From JAOUJD01 sp963811265 (GTDB taxonomy: Bacteria; Pseudomonadota; Gammaproteobacteria; Burkholderiales; Burkholderiaceae_F), in the NCBI GenBank assembly GCA_963811265.1, contig CAWEQS010000025.1, positions 132,943 through 196,942 on the forward strand: 64,000 nucleotides of DNA, in the 5' to 3' direction. Of this stretch, positions 8,572-23,400 are shown piece after piece. Within the stretch, counting starts at the first letter, position 1. Each line of letters opens with the position of its first letter. A program made the position numbers and the translations under genes. Below the pieces are notes generated by a model. That model searched no databases. It was not told the origin of the DNA and worked only from the letters and a program-made list of their open reading frames with translations.

Positions 8572-9615
8572 ATGAGCGCAGTCCTGAAGGAACCGCCGAA
8601 CCCGGCAGCTGCGGGCTCAGCCATCGTGCAGGCCGAGGGACTGTCGAAGACCTTCGACGTCTCGCCGCCCTGGCTCAACCGCGTGCTCGAGCGCAAGGGC
8701 CGGTCGGTGCTGCACGCCGTCGACGGGGTGACGTTCGACATCCAGCGCGGCGAGACGCTGTCGCTGGTCGGCGAGTCGGGTTGCGGCAAGTCCACCGTCG
8801 CCCGGTTGCTGGTGGGGCTCTATGCGCCGTCGGCCGGCCGGGTGCGCTTCTTCGGCCACGACCTGTCGGAGCTGAACACCGAGGCCGGCCGCAGCCTGCG
8901 GCAGAAGCTGCAGATGATCTTCCAGGATCCGTACGCGAGCCTGAACCCGCGCTGGCGGGTCGCGGACATCATCGCGGAGCCGCTGCGCGCGCACGGGTTG
9001 ATGAAGGACCCGGCGCAGGTCATGGCGCGCGTCGACGAACTCCTGCAGCAGGTGCGCCTGTCCCCGGCCGACAAGGTGAAGTACCCGCACCAGTTCTCCG
9101 GCGGCCAGCGGCAGCGGCTGTCGATCGCGCGGGCGCTGGCCACCAAACCGGAGTTCCTCGTGTGCGACGAACCGACGTCGGCGCTCGACGTCTCCGTGCA
9201 GGCCCAGGTGCTGAACCTGATGAAGGACCTGCAGCGCGAGATGGGCCTCACGTACCTCTTCATCTCGCACAACCTTGCGGTCGTCCACCACATCTCGGAC
9301 CGCGTCGGCGTCATGTACCTCGGCCGCATCGTCGAACTCGCGACGCGCCGGACGCTGTTCGCCACGCCGCGGCATCCCTACACGCGGCTGCTGCTCGACG
9401 CGATCCCGGACCTCGAGATGTCGGGCCGTGCCCGCACGCCGGTCGGCGGCGAAGTGCCGAATCCTCTCAATCCGCCCAGCGGCTGCACGTTCCACCCGCG
9501 CTGCCCGCACGCCAACGAGCGCTGCCGGCGCGAGGCGCCGGTGCTGAAGGTCTACCGGCACGCGGGCGGCGAGAGCCAGGCCGCATGCCACGCGGTGGAG
9601 GAAGGCCGCATCTAG
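8572..9615 (+). CDS. dppF: ABC transporter ATP-binding protein, DppF/OppF type
   Basis: Second ATPase of the peptide-type importer, 347 residues from the ATG at 8572. Walker A is GESGCGKS, Q-loop IFQDPYASLNPRWRV, signature FSGGQRQRLSIARALATKPEFLV, Walker B VCDEPTSALDV, H-loop FISHNLAVVHH. The OppF-type C-terminus GCTFHPRCPHANERCRREAPVL is present. An alternative ATG at 8500 overlaps the dppD stop (ATGA), but from there the protein would carry a palindrome-encoded stretch RRSLPLGDGAQRQGGT that looks non-native. The AAGGGGG just before 8572 can serve as ribosome binding site. It closes the dpp operon. Confidence 0.93.
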   Translation: MSAVLKEPPNPAAAGSAIVQAEGLSKTFDVSPPWLNRVLERKGRSVLHAVDGVTFDIQRGETLSLVGESGCGKSTVARLLVGLYAPSAGRVRFFGHDLSELNTEAGRSLRQKLQMIFQDPYASLNPRWRVADIIAEPLRAHGLMKDPAQVMARVDELLQQVRLSPADKVKYPHQFSGGQRQRLSIARALATKPEFLVCDEPTSALDVSVQAQVLNLMKDLQREMGLTYLFISHNLAVVHHISDRVGVMYLGRIVELATRRTLFATPRHPYTRLLLDAIPDLEMSGRARTPVGGEVPNPLNPPSGCTFHPRCPHANERCRREAPVLKVYRHAGGESQAACHAVEEGRI

Positions 9616-9693
9616 TTGCGTGCCTCGGGTTCCTTGACTTGTCGGTTCCGTGTCTTCACCTGTCCGCGGGATCGCCGCCGCCATGAGTCCTCG

Positions 9694-10831
9694 ATGAAGT
9701 CCACAACTGCAACCCTGCTCGCGTTCGTGATCGCGTGCGCGTCGTTCGCGGCGCAAGCCCAGGTCGCCACCCAGGACCACCGGGTCCGGATCGTCACCGT
9801 CGCTTCCGGCCTGGCGCACCCATGGTCGCTGGCGTTCCTGCCCGATGGGCGCATGCTGGTCACCGAGCGCCCCGGCCGCCTGCGCGTGCTGGCGAAGGAC
9901 GGCTCGCTCGATCCGAAGGCCGGTCGAAGGCCTGCCTCGCGTCGATGCACAGGGGCAGGGCGGGCTGCTCGACGTCGCCGTGCATCCCGACTTCGGGCGG
10001 AACGGCTGGATCTACTGGACCTATGCGCAGCGCGACGCCGATGGCATGAACGGGACCGAACTGGCGCGCGGGAAGCTCGCCGGGGGGCCGGGCAACTACC
10101 GCGTGGAGCAGGTCCAGGTCCTGTTCAGGATGCAGCCGAAGTCGTCGACCGGCCTGCACTTCGGCTCCCGCCTCGTCTTCGACCGCAAGGGCGCGCTGTA
10201 CATGACGCTGGGCGATCGCGGGGAGATGCAGCGCGCGCAGGATCTCGGCGATCACCGCGGCAAGATCCTGCGCCTGACGGACGAAGGCAAGCCGGCGCCC
10301 GGCAACCCCTTCCTCGACGACGGCAAGGCGCGGGCAGAGATCTTCAGCTACGGCCACCGCAACGTGCAGGGCGCCGCGCTGCATCCCGGGACCGGCGAGC
10401 TGTGGGCGACCGAGCACGGGCCGCAGGGCGGCGACGAACTGAACCTGGTGCGCGCCGGCGTCAACTATGGCTGGCCTGTGATCACGTACGGCGTGAACTA
10501 CGGCCTCGGCACGAAGATCGGCGAAGGAACGTCGAAGCCCGGCATGGCGCAGCCGCAGAAGTACTGGGTGCCGTCGCCCGCGCTGTCCGGGATGGCCTTC
10601 TACGAAGGGGACCGCTTTCCCCGCTGGCGCGGCGATGTCCTGCTCGGCGCGCTGCGCGGCCAGGCCCTGATCCGCGTGCGCCTGGACGGCGAGCGCGTCG
10701 TCGGCGACGAGTTCATGCTCGTCGGATCGCTGCCCCGCGTGCGCGACGTGCGGGTCGGGCCGGACGGGTACGTCTACCTGCTCACGGACCAGCCCAACGG
10801 AACGCTGCTGCGGCTGGAGCCGGCCGACTGA
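9694..10831 (+). CDS. PQQ-dependent aldose sugar dehydrogenase (YliI/Asd type), exported, one frameshift
   Basis: A soluble six-bladed beta-propeller dehydrogenase of the glucose/sorbosone dehydrogenase family, which oxidises aldoses in the periplasm with pyrroloquinoline quinone. The ATG at 9694 opens a signal peptide, MKSTTATLLAFVIACASFAAQAQ. The propeller start VASGLAHPWSLAFLPDGRMLVTERPGRLRVL is in this frame; the rest (VEGLPRVDAQGQGGLLDVAVHPDFGRNGWIYW) is in the next. Removing one G near 9918 (AAGGCCGGTC) joins them to about 378 residues. Family motifs visible are SYGHRNVQGAALHPGTGELWATEHGPQGGDELN and NYGWPVITYG. It lies 78 nt behind dppF and may be cotranscribed, but no functional tie is obvious. 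Confidence 0.88.
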
Positions 10832-10847
10832 CCGCCCACCCGCCGCG

Positions 10848-12017
10848 CTACAGCAGCGGCGCCGTGGTCTTTTCTCCGCGCTCGTAGACCACGTGGGCGC
10901 GGCCGACCAGCAGCGGGTCGAGCGCGCCGATGTGCGACGTGTCCTTGCTGGTGTAGGGCAGCTTGTAGAGCACGTAGCGCATCGCGTTGAGGCGTGCGCG
11001 CTTCTTGCAGTCGGACTTGATCACCGTCCACGGCGCCTCGGCCGTGTCGGTGTGGAAGAACATCGCTTCCTTGGCCTTGGTGTACTCGTCCCACTTGTGG
11101 AGCGACGCCATGTCGACCGGGGACAGCTTCCACTGCTTCAGCGGGTGCGTCTCGCGCTCCTTGAAGCGCCGGCGCTGCTCGGCGCGGCTCACCGAGAACC
11201 AGAACTTGATCAGGTGCACGCCGCTCGCCACGAGGTTGCGCTCGAACACCGGCGCCTGGCGCATGAACTCGTCGTACTCGGCGTGCTTGCAGAAGCCCAT
11301 CACGCGCTCGACGCCGGCGCGGTTGTACCAGGAGCGGTCGAACAGCACGATCTCGCCGGCGGTCGGCAGGTGCTGCACGTAGCGCTGGAAGTACCACTGC
11401 CCGCGCTCGGTCTCGCTGGGCTTCTCGAGTGCAACGACGCGCGCGCCGCGCGGGTTCAGGTGTTCCATGAAGCGGCGGATGGTGCCGCCCTTGCCGGCGG
11501 CGTCGCGGCCCTCGAACAGGATCACGACCTTCTGGCCGGTGTCCTTGACCCACGCCTGCAGCTTCAGCAGTTCGACCTGCAGGCGGTACTTCTGCCGTTC
11601 GTAGGCCTTCCGCGACAGCAGGTTCTTGTACGGGTAGCCGCCCTGCCGCCAGTCGGTCGCCAGCTCGTCGTCCGGACTCAGCACCACGCCGGCCGCGGCC
11701 GCGCGCTGCGCCATCAGCGCCTCGCGCAGTTTCGCGGCGTCATCCGGCGACGCGCCGGCGAGGATGGCCTCCAGCGCAGCCAGCATCTGGGCGTGGTCGC
11801 CGGCCGGGATGTGATCCAGGACGTCGCGCACGGCGGCCAGCTTGGCTTCCTGCGCGGCGTCGGTGGCTTCGCTGACGGCGAAGCGCTCGATGCCTTCGGC
11901 GGTCAGCGTCGGCGCGGTGTCGCCGGCGGCGGTCTTGCGGGGCCGCGCGCGGCCGGCGGTCGCGCCGTTGCCCTTGCGGGCGGGTCGTCGTCGTGGGGTC
12001 GAGGGGGCGAGGGTCAT
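10848..12017 (-). CDS. ppk2: Polyphosphate kinase 2 (PPK2 family)
   Basis: PPK2 enzymes phosphorylate nucleotides with polyphosphate or run the reverse reaction. Walker A is FEGRDAAGKGG, the lid region is PSETERGQWYFQRYVQHLP, and Walker B is LFDRSWYNRAGVERVMGF. The end, LNAMRYVLYKLPYTSKDTSHIG, is a family hallmark. The product is 389 residues: about 115 residues of Ala-rich N-terminal extension (MTLAPSTPRRRPARKGNGAT...) precede the core, which starts near DWRQGGYPYKNLLSRKAYERQK. I chose the ATG at 12017, which gives a basic tail often seen in this family. It follows an FAD oxidoreductase gene by 26 nt on the same strand. Whether it prefers ADP or GDP cannot be told. Confidence 0.93.
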   Translation of the reverse strand: MTLAPSTPRRRPARKGNGATAGRARPRKTAAGDTAPTLTAEGIERFAVSEATDAAQEAKLAAVRDVLDHIPAGDHAQMLAALEAILAGASPDDAAKLREALMAQRAAAAGVVLSPDDELATDWRQGGYPYKNLLSRKAYERQKYRLQVELLKLQAWVKDTGQKVVILFEGRDAAGKGGTIRRFMEHLNPRGARVVALEKPSETERGQWYFQRYVQHLPTAGEIVLFDRSWYNRAGVERVMGFCKHAEYDEFMRQAPVFERNLVASGVHLIKFWFSVSRAEQRRRFKERETHPLKQWKLSPVDMASLHKWDEYTKAKEAMFFHTDTAEAPWTVIKSDCKKRARLNAMRYVLYKLPYTSKDTSHIGALDPLLVGRAHVVYERGEKTTAPLL

Positions 12018-12043
12018 CGGGACTCCAGAGGGCCGGGAGGGGT

Positions 12044-13594
12044 TCAGCGCAGCAGCCGCAGCAAGCCGGGGTCGACCGAGATGGCGGCCATCAGCCCGCC
12101 CATCAGGGCGCCGGTGACGCCGGGGCAGCAGACGTCCTGCCCGGCGAGGAACAGGCCGCCGATGGGCGTGCGCGGACGCAGCGCGTCGTTCAGGAAGCGA
12201 TCCGGCGAAGTCGACAGGCCGTACATCGCCCCGTGCTCGGCGCTCGTGTAGGTCGCCACGGACACGGGCGTCGAACTGGTCATGAAGTTCACCATCGGCG
12301 CGAGGCGTGGGTAGTGCCGGCTGAACTGCGCAAGCAGCTTGTGCTCGATCCTTTCTTTTGCTTCCAGGTAGGCCGCGTCGCGCGGTTCGCCGCGGTGCAT
12401 GCCTTCGTGCTCCCACGCCTTGAACGCATCGGGGTCCACGAACGAGACGATCTCGCAGGTGTGGCGGTGCTTCGGCCCCGGCTCGTGGCTCGGGTCCTTC
12501 AATGACGGGAACGAGACGAACAGCATCGGCGCGTCGGGGTCGCCGGCCGGATCGCTCCAGAGCGAGTCGACGTTCCAGTCCTCGTAGATCCAGTCGTTGG
12601 CCGTGCTCGCGCCGTTGCTCGCGATGTCGCCTTCGAGCCCGAGGTAGAGGCCGACGTACCCGACTGACGGCTCGACCGCGAGCGCGTCCTGCGCCCAGTC
12701 GTAGCTGACTTCCTCCGACGGCAGCATGTGGATCGTGTTGCGGATGCCTGCATCCGAAATCACGCACGGTGCGTCGATCAGCACGCCATCCGCGAGGGTG
12801 ACGCCGAGGACGCGGCGATCCTCGATCCGCACCTGGGCGACTTCCGCGCCGGCGCGCAGTTCGCCGCCGGCCGCCGTGATCGTGCGCGCGAACTCCGTCG
12901 CGAACACGCCGGACCCGCCGACCGGATACCAGGCGCCATCGAGGTAGCTGCTCATCGTCACCGCGTGGATCGCGAACGACGCCTCGCCGGGACGACCGCC
13001 GTGATCGCCCCACTGCGCGGCGAGCAGGGCCCGCAGCTTCGGGTCGCGGACGCACTCGCCGATGACTTCGACGATGGTGCGGCCGACCCAGCGTTCGATC
13101 TCCTCGTCCTTCCACCACATCAGCCCGCGCGCCACGATCTGCGGCATCGAGTGCGCCGCGAAGACCGCCTCGAGGGCCTTGCGCGCTGCGCGCATGGACT
13201 CGAAGTAGCGGTCGATGCCCTCCGACTCCTGCGGGAAGTGCGCCTTCAGCGAAGCGACCAGCCGTTGCGCCGGGCGCTCGAAGTCGAACACGAAGCCTGG
13301 GAAGTGCGCGCGGTCGTAGACGCGGCCCATCGAGGCCATCGGAATGCCCGCCGGCGTGAGCGTGTCGAAGATCTTCTTCGCCGGACCGGGCTCGCCGTCG
13401 ATGTCACCGGCGCCGCCGATGTAGTGCACGCCGACGTTGAAGCGATAGCCGTGGCGCTCGAACACCTGCGTCAGCCCCCCGAGCTGCCGGTGCCGCTCGA
13501 GGACCAGGACGCGCTTGTTCTCCTTGGCCAGGGCCGCGGCGGCGGCGAGCCCTCCGATCCCCGACCCGATGACGATCACATCCCAGTTCGACAC
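12044..13594 (-). CDS. FAD-dependent oxidoreductase of the phytoene desaturase / retinol saturase (CrtI-like) family
   Basis: A 516-residue flavoprotein. The N-terminal dinucleotide-binding motif is VIVIGSGIGGLAAAAALAKENKRVLVLERHRQLGG (from residue 6), followed by FNVGVHYIGGAGD, typical of CrtI/CrtISO/retinol-saturase relatives. The C-terminal FAD segment is GGLFLAGQDVCCPGVTGALMGGLMAAIS. The substrate is probably a polyene or other hydrophobic compound, but no carotenoid synthesis genes are nearby, so a carotenoid role is not supported by context. It is the upstream gene of a two-gene unit with ppk2. Confidence 0.85.
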   Translation of the reverse strand: MSNWDVIVIGSGIGGLAAAAALAKENKRVLVLERHRQLGGLTQVFERHGYRFNVGVHYIGGAGDIDGEPGPAKKIFDTLTPAGIPMASMGRVYDRAHFPGFVFDFERPAQRLVASLKAHFPQESEGIDRYFESMRAARKALEAVFAAHSMPQIVARGLMWWKDEEIERWVGRTIVEVIGECVRDPKLRALLAAQWGDHGGRPGEASFAIHAVTMSSYLDGAWYPVGGSGVFATEFARTITAAGGELRAGAEVAQVRIEDRRVLGVTLADGVLIDAPCVISDAGIRNTIHMLPSEEVSYDWAQDALAVEPSVGYVGLYLGLEGDIASNGASTANDWIYEDWNVDSLWSDPAGDPDAPMLFVSFPSLKDPSHEPGPKHRHTCEIVSFVDPDAFKAWEHEGMHRGEPRDAAYLEAKERIEHKLLAQFSRHYPRLAPMVNFMTSSTPVSVATYTSAEHGAMYGLSTSPDRFLNDALRPRTPIGGLFLAGQDVCCPGVTGALMGGLMAAISVDPGLLRLLR

Positions 13595-13682
13595 GGCGAC
13601 ACCTCCTGCCTGCTATGACACCGCTCAACGGCATCGCGGCGTTGATGCCCGTCAACCGGCGTCGGTATGCGACGGAAAAGGG

Positions 13683-14693
13683 TCAGGCGTCGTCGATGGC
13701 CAGCAGGGCGAACGACGCGAGCCAGTGCGTTCCGACGTACTCGCCCTCGATCGACGCGGGCAGGGAAGCCGCCAGGTGCGCCTCGATGGTGCGCTCGACC
13801 GGGCCGGCCAGCGACGCCGGAAGCTCGGGCAGAAGCTGGCGCCAGCACCATGCGCGCGACAGGTTCAGGCCGTGCAGGTGCACGATCTTCGGGTCGCTCG
13901 GGTCGCTGACCCGTACGGGCTCCAGCCAGTTCGCCAGCGCCGCAGGGGCGGGTTCGAATTGCGCCCACCAGTCGGCGAACGAGCAGCCGTCGACCGCGCG
14001 ACGCACCAGCACGGCCTCGACGAGGCCGGGCGAAAGGAAGTCCTCGCCGCCTGGCTCGTAGTCGGCCGGATAGCGACGGTCGCGTCCGAACCAGCGTTCG
14101 GCGCGCTGGCCGATCAGCGCGACCAGCGCGCGGTGCTGGACCGCCTGTGCGTAGTCGAGGGTCAGCACCAGCGCGAAGGCCGTGCTGGCGTGCGTTCCCG
14201 CCCGCGTCGGGTACTCGACGCGCGGCAGGTAGCCGAGCCAGCGATCGGCGACAGCCTGCGCGAGCGGCGCGAGGGCGCGCGCGGGGCCGGCCACGTCGCT
14301 GCGTTGGGACGCGAGCGAATGCAGTTCTGCGGCGAGCTTCAACAGCCATCCCCAGCCGTACGGACGCTCGAACGAGGCGTGCCCCGGCCGGGCCAGTGAT
14401 CGCAATTCGCCTTCGACGTTCTCGGGGGTCAGGCGCTCGGACAGGTGGCGCACCGTCTCGGCAGCGAAGCGATGGTCCGGGCAGCGCCGCAGCAATCGAA
14501 CCAGCGTCCAGTGCATGTGGACACAGGAGTGCCAGTCGTAGCTGCCCCAGAACGCGGGGTGGATCGAGCGTGGAGGACGGGCGTCGACGTCGCCGTGCAG
14601 CAGCTGGTCGAGCTTGTACGGATAGGGTCGCGCCACGTTGGCCAGGGCCAGCGCCGCCCAGCGTTCCGCCAGTGTCCGATCCAGTCGTTGCAT
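13683..14693 (-). CDS. DUF2891 family protein
   Basis: A 336-residue soluble protein that I place in the DUF2891 family by its composition and motifs: ALANVARPYPYKLDQLLHGDVDARPPRSIHPAFWGSYDWHSCVHMHWTLVRLL near the start, then RPYGWGWLLKLAAEL and GEDFLSPGLVEA. These His/Trp-rich motifs suggest an alpha/alpha-barrel enzyme fold, which is inference. I chose the ATG at 14693; the open frame upstream to 14891 lacks family-like sequence. It diverges from the TPR glycosyltransferase at 14890 with a 196-nt gap in which I see no clear promoter. Function is unknown. Confidence 0.78.
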   Translation of the reverse strand: MQRLDRTLAERWAALALANVARPYPYKLDQLLHGDVDARPPRSIHPAFWGSYDWHSCVHMHWTLVRLLRRCPDHRFAAETVRHLSERLTPENVEGELRSLARPGHASFERPYGWGWLLKLAAELHSLASQRSDVAGPARALAPLAQAVADRWLGYLPRVEYPTRAGTHASTAFALVLTLDYAQAVQHRALVALIGQRAERWFGRDRRYPADYEPGGEDFLSPGLVEAVLVRRAVDGCSFADWWAQFEPAPAALANWLEPVRVSDPSDPKIVHLHGLNLSRAWCWRQLLPELPASLAGPVERTIEAHLAASLPASIEGEYVGTHWLASFALLAIDDA

Positions 14694-14889
14694 TGTCGAG
14701 GTGCCGTGCGGTGCGATGACCGCGGTTCCGGACGATAGCGCCCGCGCGGCCGGGCGGACATGGCGGCAATTGCGCTCGGCGTCTTCTCGAACCGGGGCCT
14801 GTCCGCGATCATGGCGCGGCGGGTGACGGCGGCAGGATACGATCCTGCGCTTCGGCGGCCACGTCCGCCATGTCCAGGCCGACCCGCTC

Positions 14890-16995
14890 ATGGCGCAACC
14901 GTCCGATCCGAATGTGCTGCTGCGAAGGGCGCAGTCGTTCCATCAGTCGGGCAAGCTGGACAAGGCGATCGCGATCTACCGCCAGCTCGCGGCGCGCTTC
15001 CCGGGGAATGCGCGGCTGCTGTTCCTTCTCGGCAGTGCCGAGTCGCAGAACGGCAACGGCGGCGAAGCCGTCCGGCTGCTGGAGCAGTGCCTGCTCATCG
15101 ATCCCCTCGACGCGGACGCCTACAACAACCTCGGTCTCGCGCTCGAGACGCAGGAGCGTTTCGACGAGGCGCTGCAGAGCTATGACCGGGCGATCGCAGC
15201 GCATCCAGGCAGGCCCGAGGCCTACATCAACAAGGGGCTGGCGCTGCACAAGCGGGGGCACCTGCAGGCCGCGCTCGAGAGCTTCGAGCGGGCGCTCGAG
15301 CGCGACCCCGGCAACGCCGAGCAGCACAACAACCGGGGCAACGTCCTGCTCGACCTGCGGCGGACCGAAGAAGCGCTGGAGAGCTTCGACCGCGCGCTGG
15401 CGCTCGCGCCCGACTACGCGGAAGCTTTCGCCAGTCGCGGCAGCGCGCTGCAGTCGCTGGGGCGGTTCGCGGAGGCGCTCGCCAGCTTCGACCGGGCGAT
15501 CGCCCTCGATCCCATGCTGGCCGAGGCGCACAACCTGCGCGGCGACCTCCTTCTTGCGGCACGGCGCGAAGTCGAGGCGCGCGAAAGTTTCCAGCGCGCG
15601 TATTCGCTGAACCCGCGCCTCGAATTCGTCTATCCGCGGCTGCTGTATTCGAAGCTGAGGACGTGCGACTGGACGAACATCGAAGGGCAGCTGTCGAAGC
15701 TGGAGGCGCGAATCCTGCGCGGCGAGCAGCTGTGCACTCCCTTCGACTCGCTCGGCCTGACCGGCTCCCTTGCGGTGCAGGGCAAGGCCGCGCAGATGTA
15801 CGCGGCGGCGCGATTCCCGGCGAGCTCCGCGCTGGGTCCGGTCCCGCCGCGCAAGCGCGCCGGCAGGATCCGGCTGGGCTACTACTCCTCGGAGTTTCGG
15901 GATCACGCGACCACCCGCCTGATGGCGGAACTCTTCGAGTTGCATGACCGCAGCCGCTTCGAACTCGTCGGCATCGACTTCGGTCCCGCTGCGGACGACG
16001 CGATGCGCCGGCGCGTCGCCGCCTGCTTCGACCGGTTCGTCGACGTGCGAGGCATCGGCGATCGCGACGTGGCGCGGCTGTCGCGCGACCTGGAGATCGA
16101 CATCGCGGTCGACTTGAAGGGTTTCACCGAGGATGCGCGGCCGGGCATCTTCGCCGAGCGCGCGGCGCCGGTGCAGGTCAGTTACCTCGGGTTCCCCGGC
16201 ACCATGGGCGCCGGATACATCGACTACATCATTGCCGACGAGGTCGTGATCCCTGCCGCGAGCCGGGCGCTGTATTCGGAGAAGGTCGTCACCCTCCCGG
16301 ACAGCTACCAGGTCAACGACAGGAAGCGCAGCATCGCCGACCGCGCGTTCACGCGCGAGGAACTGGGCCTGCCGGCGCACGGCTTCGTGTTCTGCTGCTT
16401 CAACAACAACTACAAGATCACGCCGCCCACGTTCGACGCCTGGATGCGGATCCTCCGGCAGGTCGAGGGCAGCGTGCTGTGGCTGGTCGAGGACAGCCCC
16501 GCGGCCGCGGGGAACCTCCGCAAGGAAGCCGAAAGGCGCGGGGTGCGCGCGGATCGGCTGGTGTTCGCGCAGCGGATGGCGCTGCCCGACCATCTTGCGC
16601 GCCATCGCAACGCGGATCTCTTTCTCGACACGCTGCCGTACAACGCCCACACGACGGCGAGCGACGCGCTGTGGGCGGGGCTGCCCGTGCTGACCTGCGC
16701 CGGCGAGGCGTTCGCGAGCCGGGTGGCCGCGAGCCTGGTGTCTGCGGTCGGGTTGCCCGAGTTGATCACGACGACGCCGGCCGGGTTCGAGGCGCTGGCG
16801 ATCGCGCTCGCGAGCGATCGGGCGCGCCTCGAGCAAGTGCGCGCGAAGCTGCTGGCCAACCGGCCGACGGCACCGCTGTTCGACACACCCCGCTTCGCGC
16901 GGCACATCGAGGCCGCTTACGAGGAAATGTACGAACGCCACCTCGCCGGCTTGCCTCCCGATCACATCGTCGTCGCCGGCACGCGGCACGACTGA
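14890..16995 (+). CDS. TPR protein with O-GlcNAc-transferase-like (SPINDLY/GT41) glycosyltransferase domain
   Basis: A 701-residue protein in two parts. Residues about 8-240 are at least six tetratricopeptide repeats with the usual pattern, for example AYNNLGLALETQERFDEALQSYDRAIAAHP and AYINKGLALHKRGHLQAALESFERALERDP. The C-terminal half is the OGT-like catalytic region: RIRLGYYSSEFRDHATTRLMAELFELHD, DLKGFTEDARPGIFAERAAPVQVSYLGFPGTMGAGYIDYIIAD, and FCCFNNNYKITPPTFDAWMRIL. The later DLFLDTLPYNAHTTASDALWAGLPVLT segment matches the UDP-sugar site of GT41. Bacterial members modify proteins or act in surface glycan assembly. No adhesin or flagellin target lies beside it. Confidence 0.9.
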   Translation: MAQPSDPNVLLRRAQSFHQSGKLDKAIAIYRQLAARFPGNARLLFLLGSAESQNGNGGEAVRLLEQCLLIDPLDADAYNNLGLALETQERFDEALQSYDRAIAAHPGRPEAYINKGLALHKRGHLQAALESFERALERDPGNAEQHNNRGNVLLDLRRTEEALESFDRALALAPDYAEAFASRGSALQSLGRFAEALASFDRAIALDPMLAEAHNLRGDLLLAARREVEARESFQRAYSLNPRLEFVYPRLLYSKLRTCDWTNIEGQLSKLEARILRGEQLCTPFDSLGLTGSLAVQGKAAQMYAAARFPASSALGPVPPRKRAGRIRLGYYSSEFRDHATTRLMAELFELHDRSRFELVGIDFGPAADDAMRRRVAACFDRFVDVRGIGDRDVARLSRDLEIDIAVDLKGFTEDARPGIFAERAAPVQVSYLGFPGTMGAGYIDYIIADEVVIPAASRALYSEKVVTLPDSYQVNDRKRSIADRAFTREELGLPAHGFVFCCFNNNYKITPPTFDAWMRILRQVEGSVLWLVEDSPAAAGNLRKEAERRGVRADRLVFAQRMALPDHLARHRNADLFLDTLPYNAHTTASDALWAGLPVLTCAGEAFASRVAASLVSAVGLPELITTTPAGFEALAIALASDRARLEQVRAKLLANRPTAPLFDTPRFARHIEAAYEEMYERHLAGLPPDHIVVAGTRHD

Positions 16996-17064
16996 CGTCG
17001 CGCGGGCTTGCGCGTCGCCGCGGCGATGCGCTGCGCCTGCGGCGCAGACGCGCGCTTCGCTGTG

Positions 17065-22714
<5,650 letters not shown>

Positions 22715-22759
22715 GCGGGGAGTCGAACAGGCCGCGGAAGCGGCGAAGGAGCGGCAAGT

Positions 22760-22811
22760 CTAGGCGAACTGCCTGACCCCCGCTTTCGACCCCGAAGGGA
22801 ACCTCGCCTAG
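22760..22811. repeat. Inverted repeat between uvrA and the downstream minus-strand gene region
   Basis: CTAGGCGA (22760-22767) and TCGCCTAG (22804-22811) are perfect 8-base arms with a 36-nt spacer that contains CCTGACCCCC and CGACCCCGAAGGG. The right arm includes the stop codon of the lipoprotein gene at 22808-23332. It might terminate that transcript before uvrA; there is no T tract, so a simple intrinsic terminator is not supported. Confidence 0.35.
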
Positions 22812-23332
22812 TCGACGTGCACCGCGGCGCCGCCGCTGGCGAAGCGGACGAGGTCGTCGAACTGGCGAGTCACCAGCCCCGGAACGGGATAGCGGCCCTT
22901 CTCGTCGCGGCGGTCGAACACCATGTCCGCGCCAGCCTGCACGCGGACCCAGCGCGGGTAGGAGTACATGAAGCCGCTGACGTGGTCGATGACCATCATC
23001 GACGAGCCGCCCGGCAGCAGCAGCTGTGCGGCGACCATGTCGTCGGCACGCGGCAGAAGGACGGCGCGCGCCATCGGGCGACCGTCGCCGCGGCATTCGA
23101 CGACCAGGGGCGTCGAAGAGCGGCGCACCTGCAGGTCGAACATCGGCGTGTCGCCAACGTACTCGCGGCCGCCGCTGGAAACGCGACAGCTCATTCCCTC
23201 GATCACCCGGCCCTGGCTGTCGACGGTCTGGATGCTGATCGGCTGCGTCGCGCGGCCGGTCACCGTGGCGCAGCCGCTCGCGAGGATGGCGGTCAGGGCC
23301 AGCAGGGCGACGCGCAGGGGCAGGGGAATCAT
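22808..23332 (-). CDS. Predicted lipoprotein of unknown function
   Basis: A 174-residue protein starting at the ATG at 23332 with the lipoprotein signal MIPLPLRVALLALTAILASGC (lipobox Cys at residue 21). The mature sequence starts ATVTGRATQPISIQTVDSQGRVIEGMSCRVSSGGREYVGDTPM, which resembles carboxypeptidase-regulatory-like or PEGA-type beta domains; that likeness is an impression only. FMYSYPRWVRVQAGADMVFDRRDEKGRYPVPG follows near the C-terminus. It sits upstream of uvrA on the same strand, 93 nt apart, separated by an inverted repeat. Confidence 0.72.
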   Translation of the reverse strand: MIPLPLRVALLALTAILASGCATVTGRATQPISIQTVDSQGRVIEGMSCRVSSGGREYVGDTPMFDLQVRRSSTPLVVECRGDGRPMARAVLLPRADDMVAAQLLLPGGSSMMVIDHVSGFMYSYPRWVRVQAGADMVFDRRDEKGRYPVPGLVTRQFDDLVRFASGGAAVHVD

Positions 23333-23400
23333 CGGGCCGGTCGAGAGGAGGACGTCCCCAACGTAGACGCCGCCGCGCGGCGGCGCTTCCGGCAAACGGA

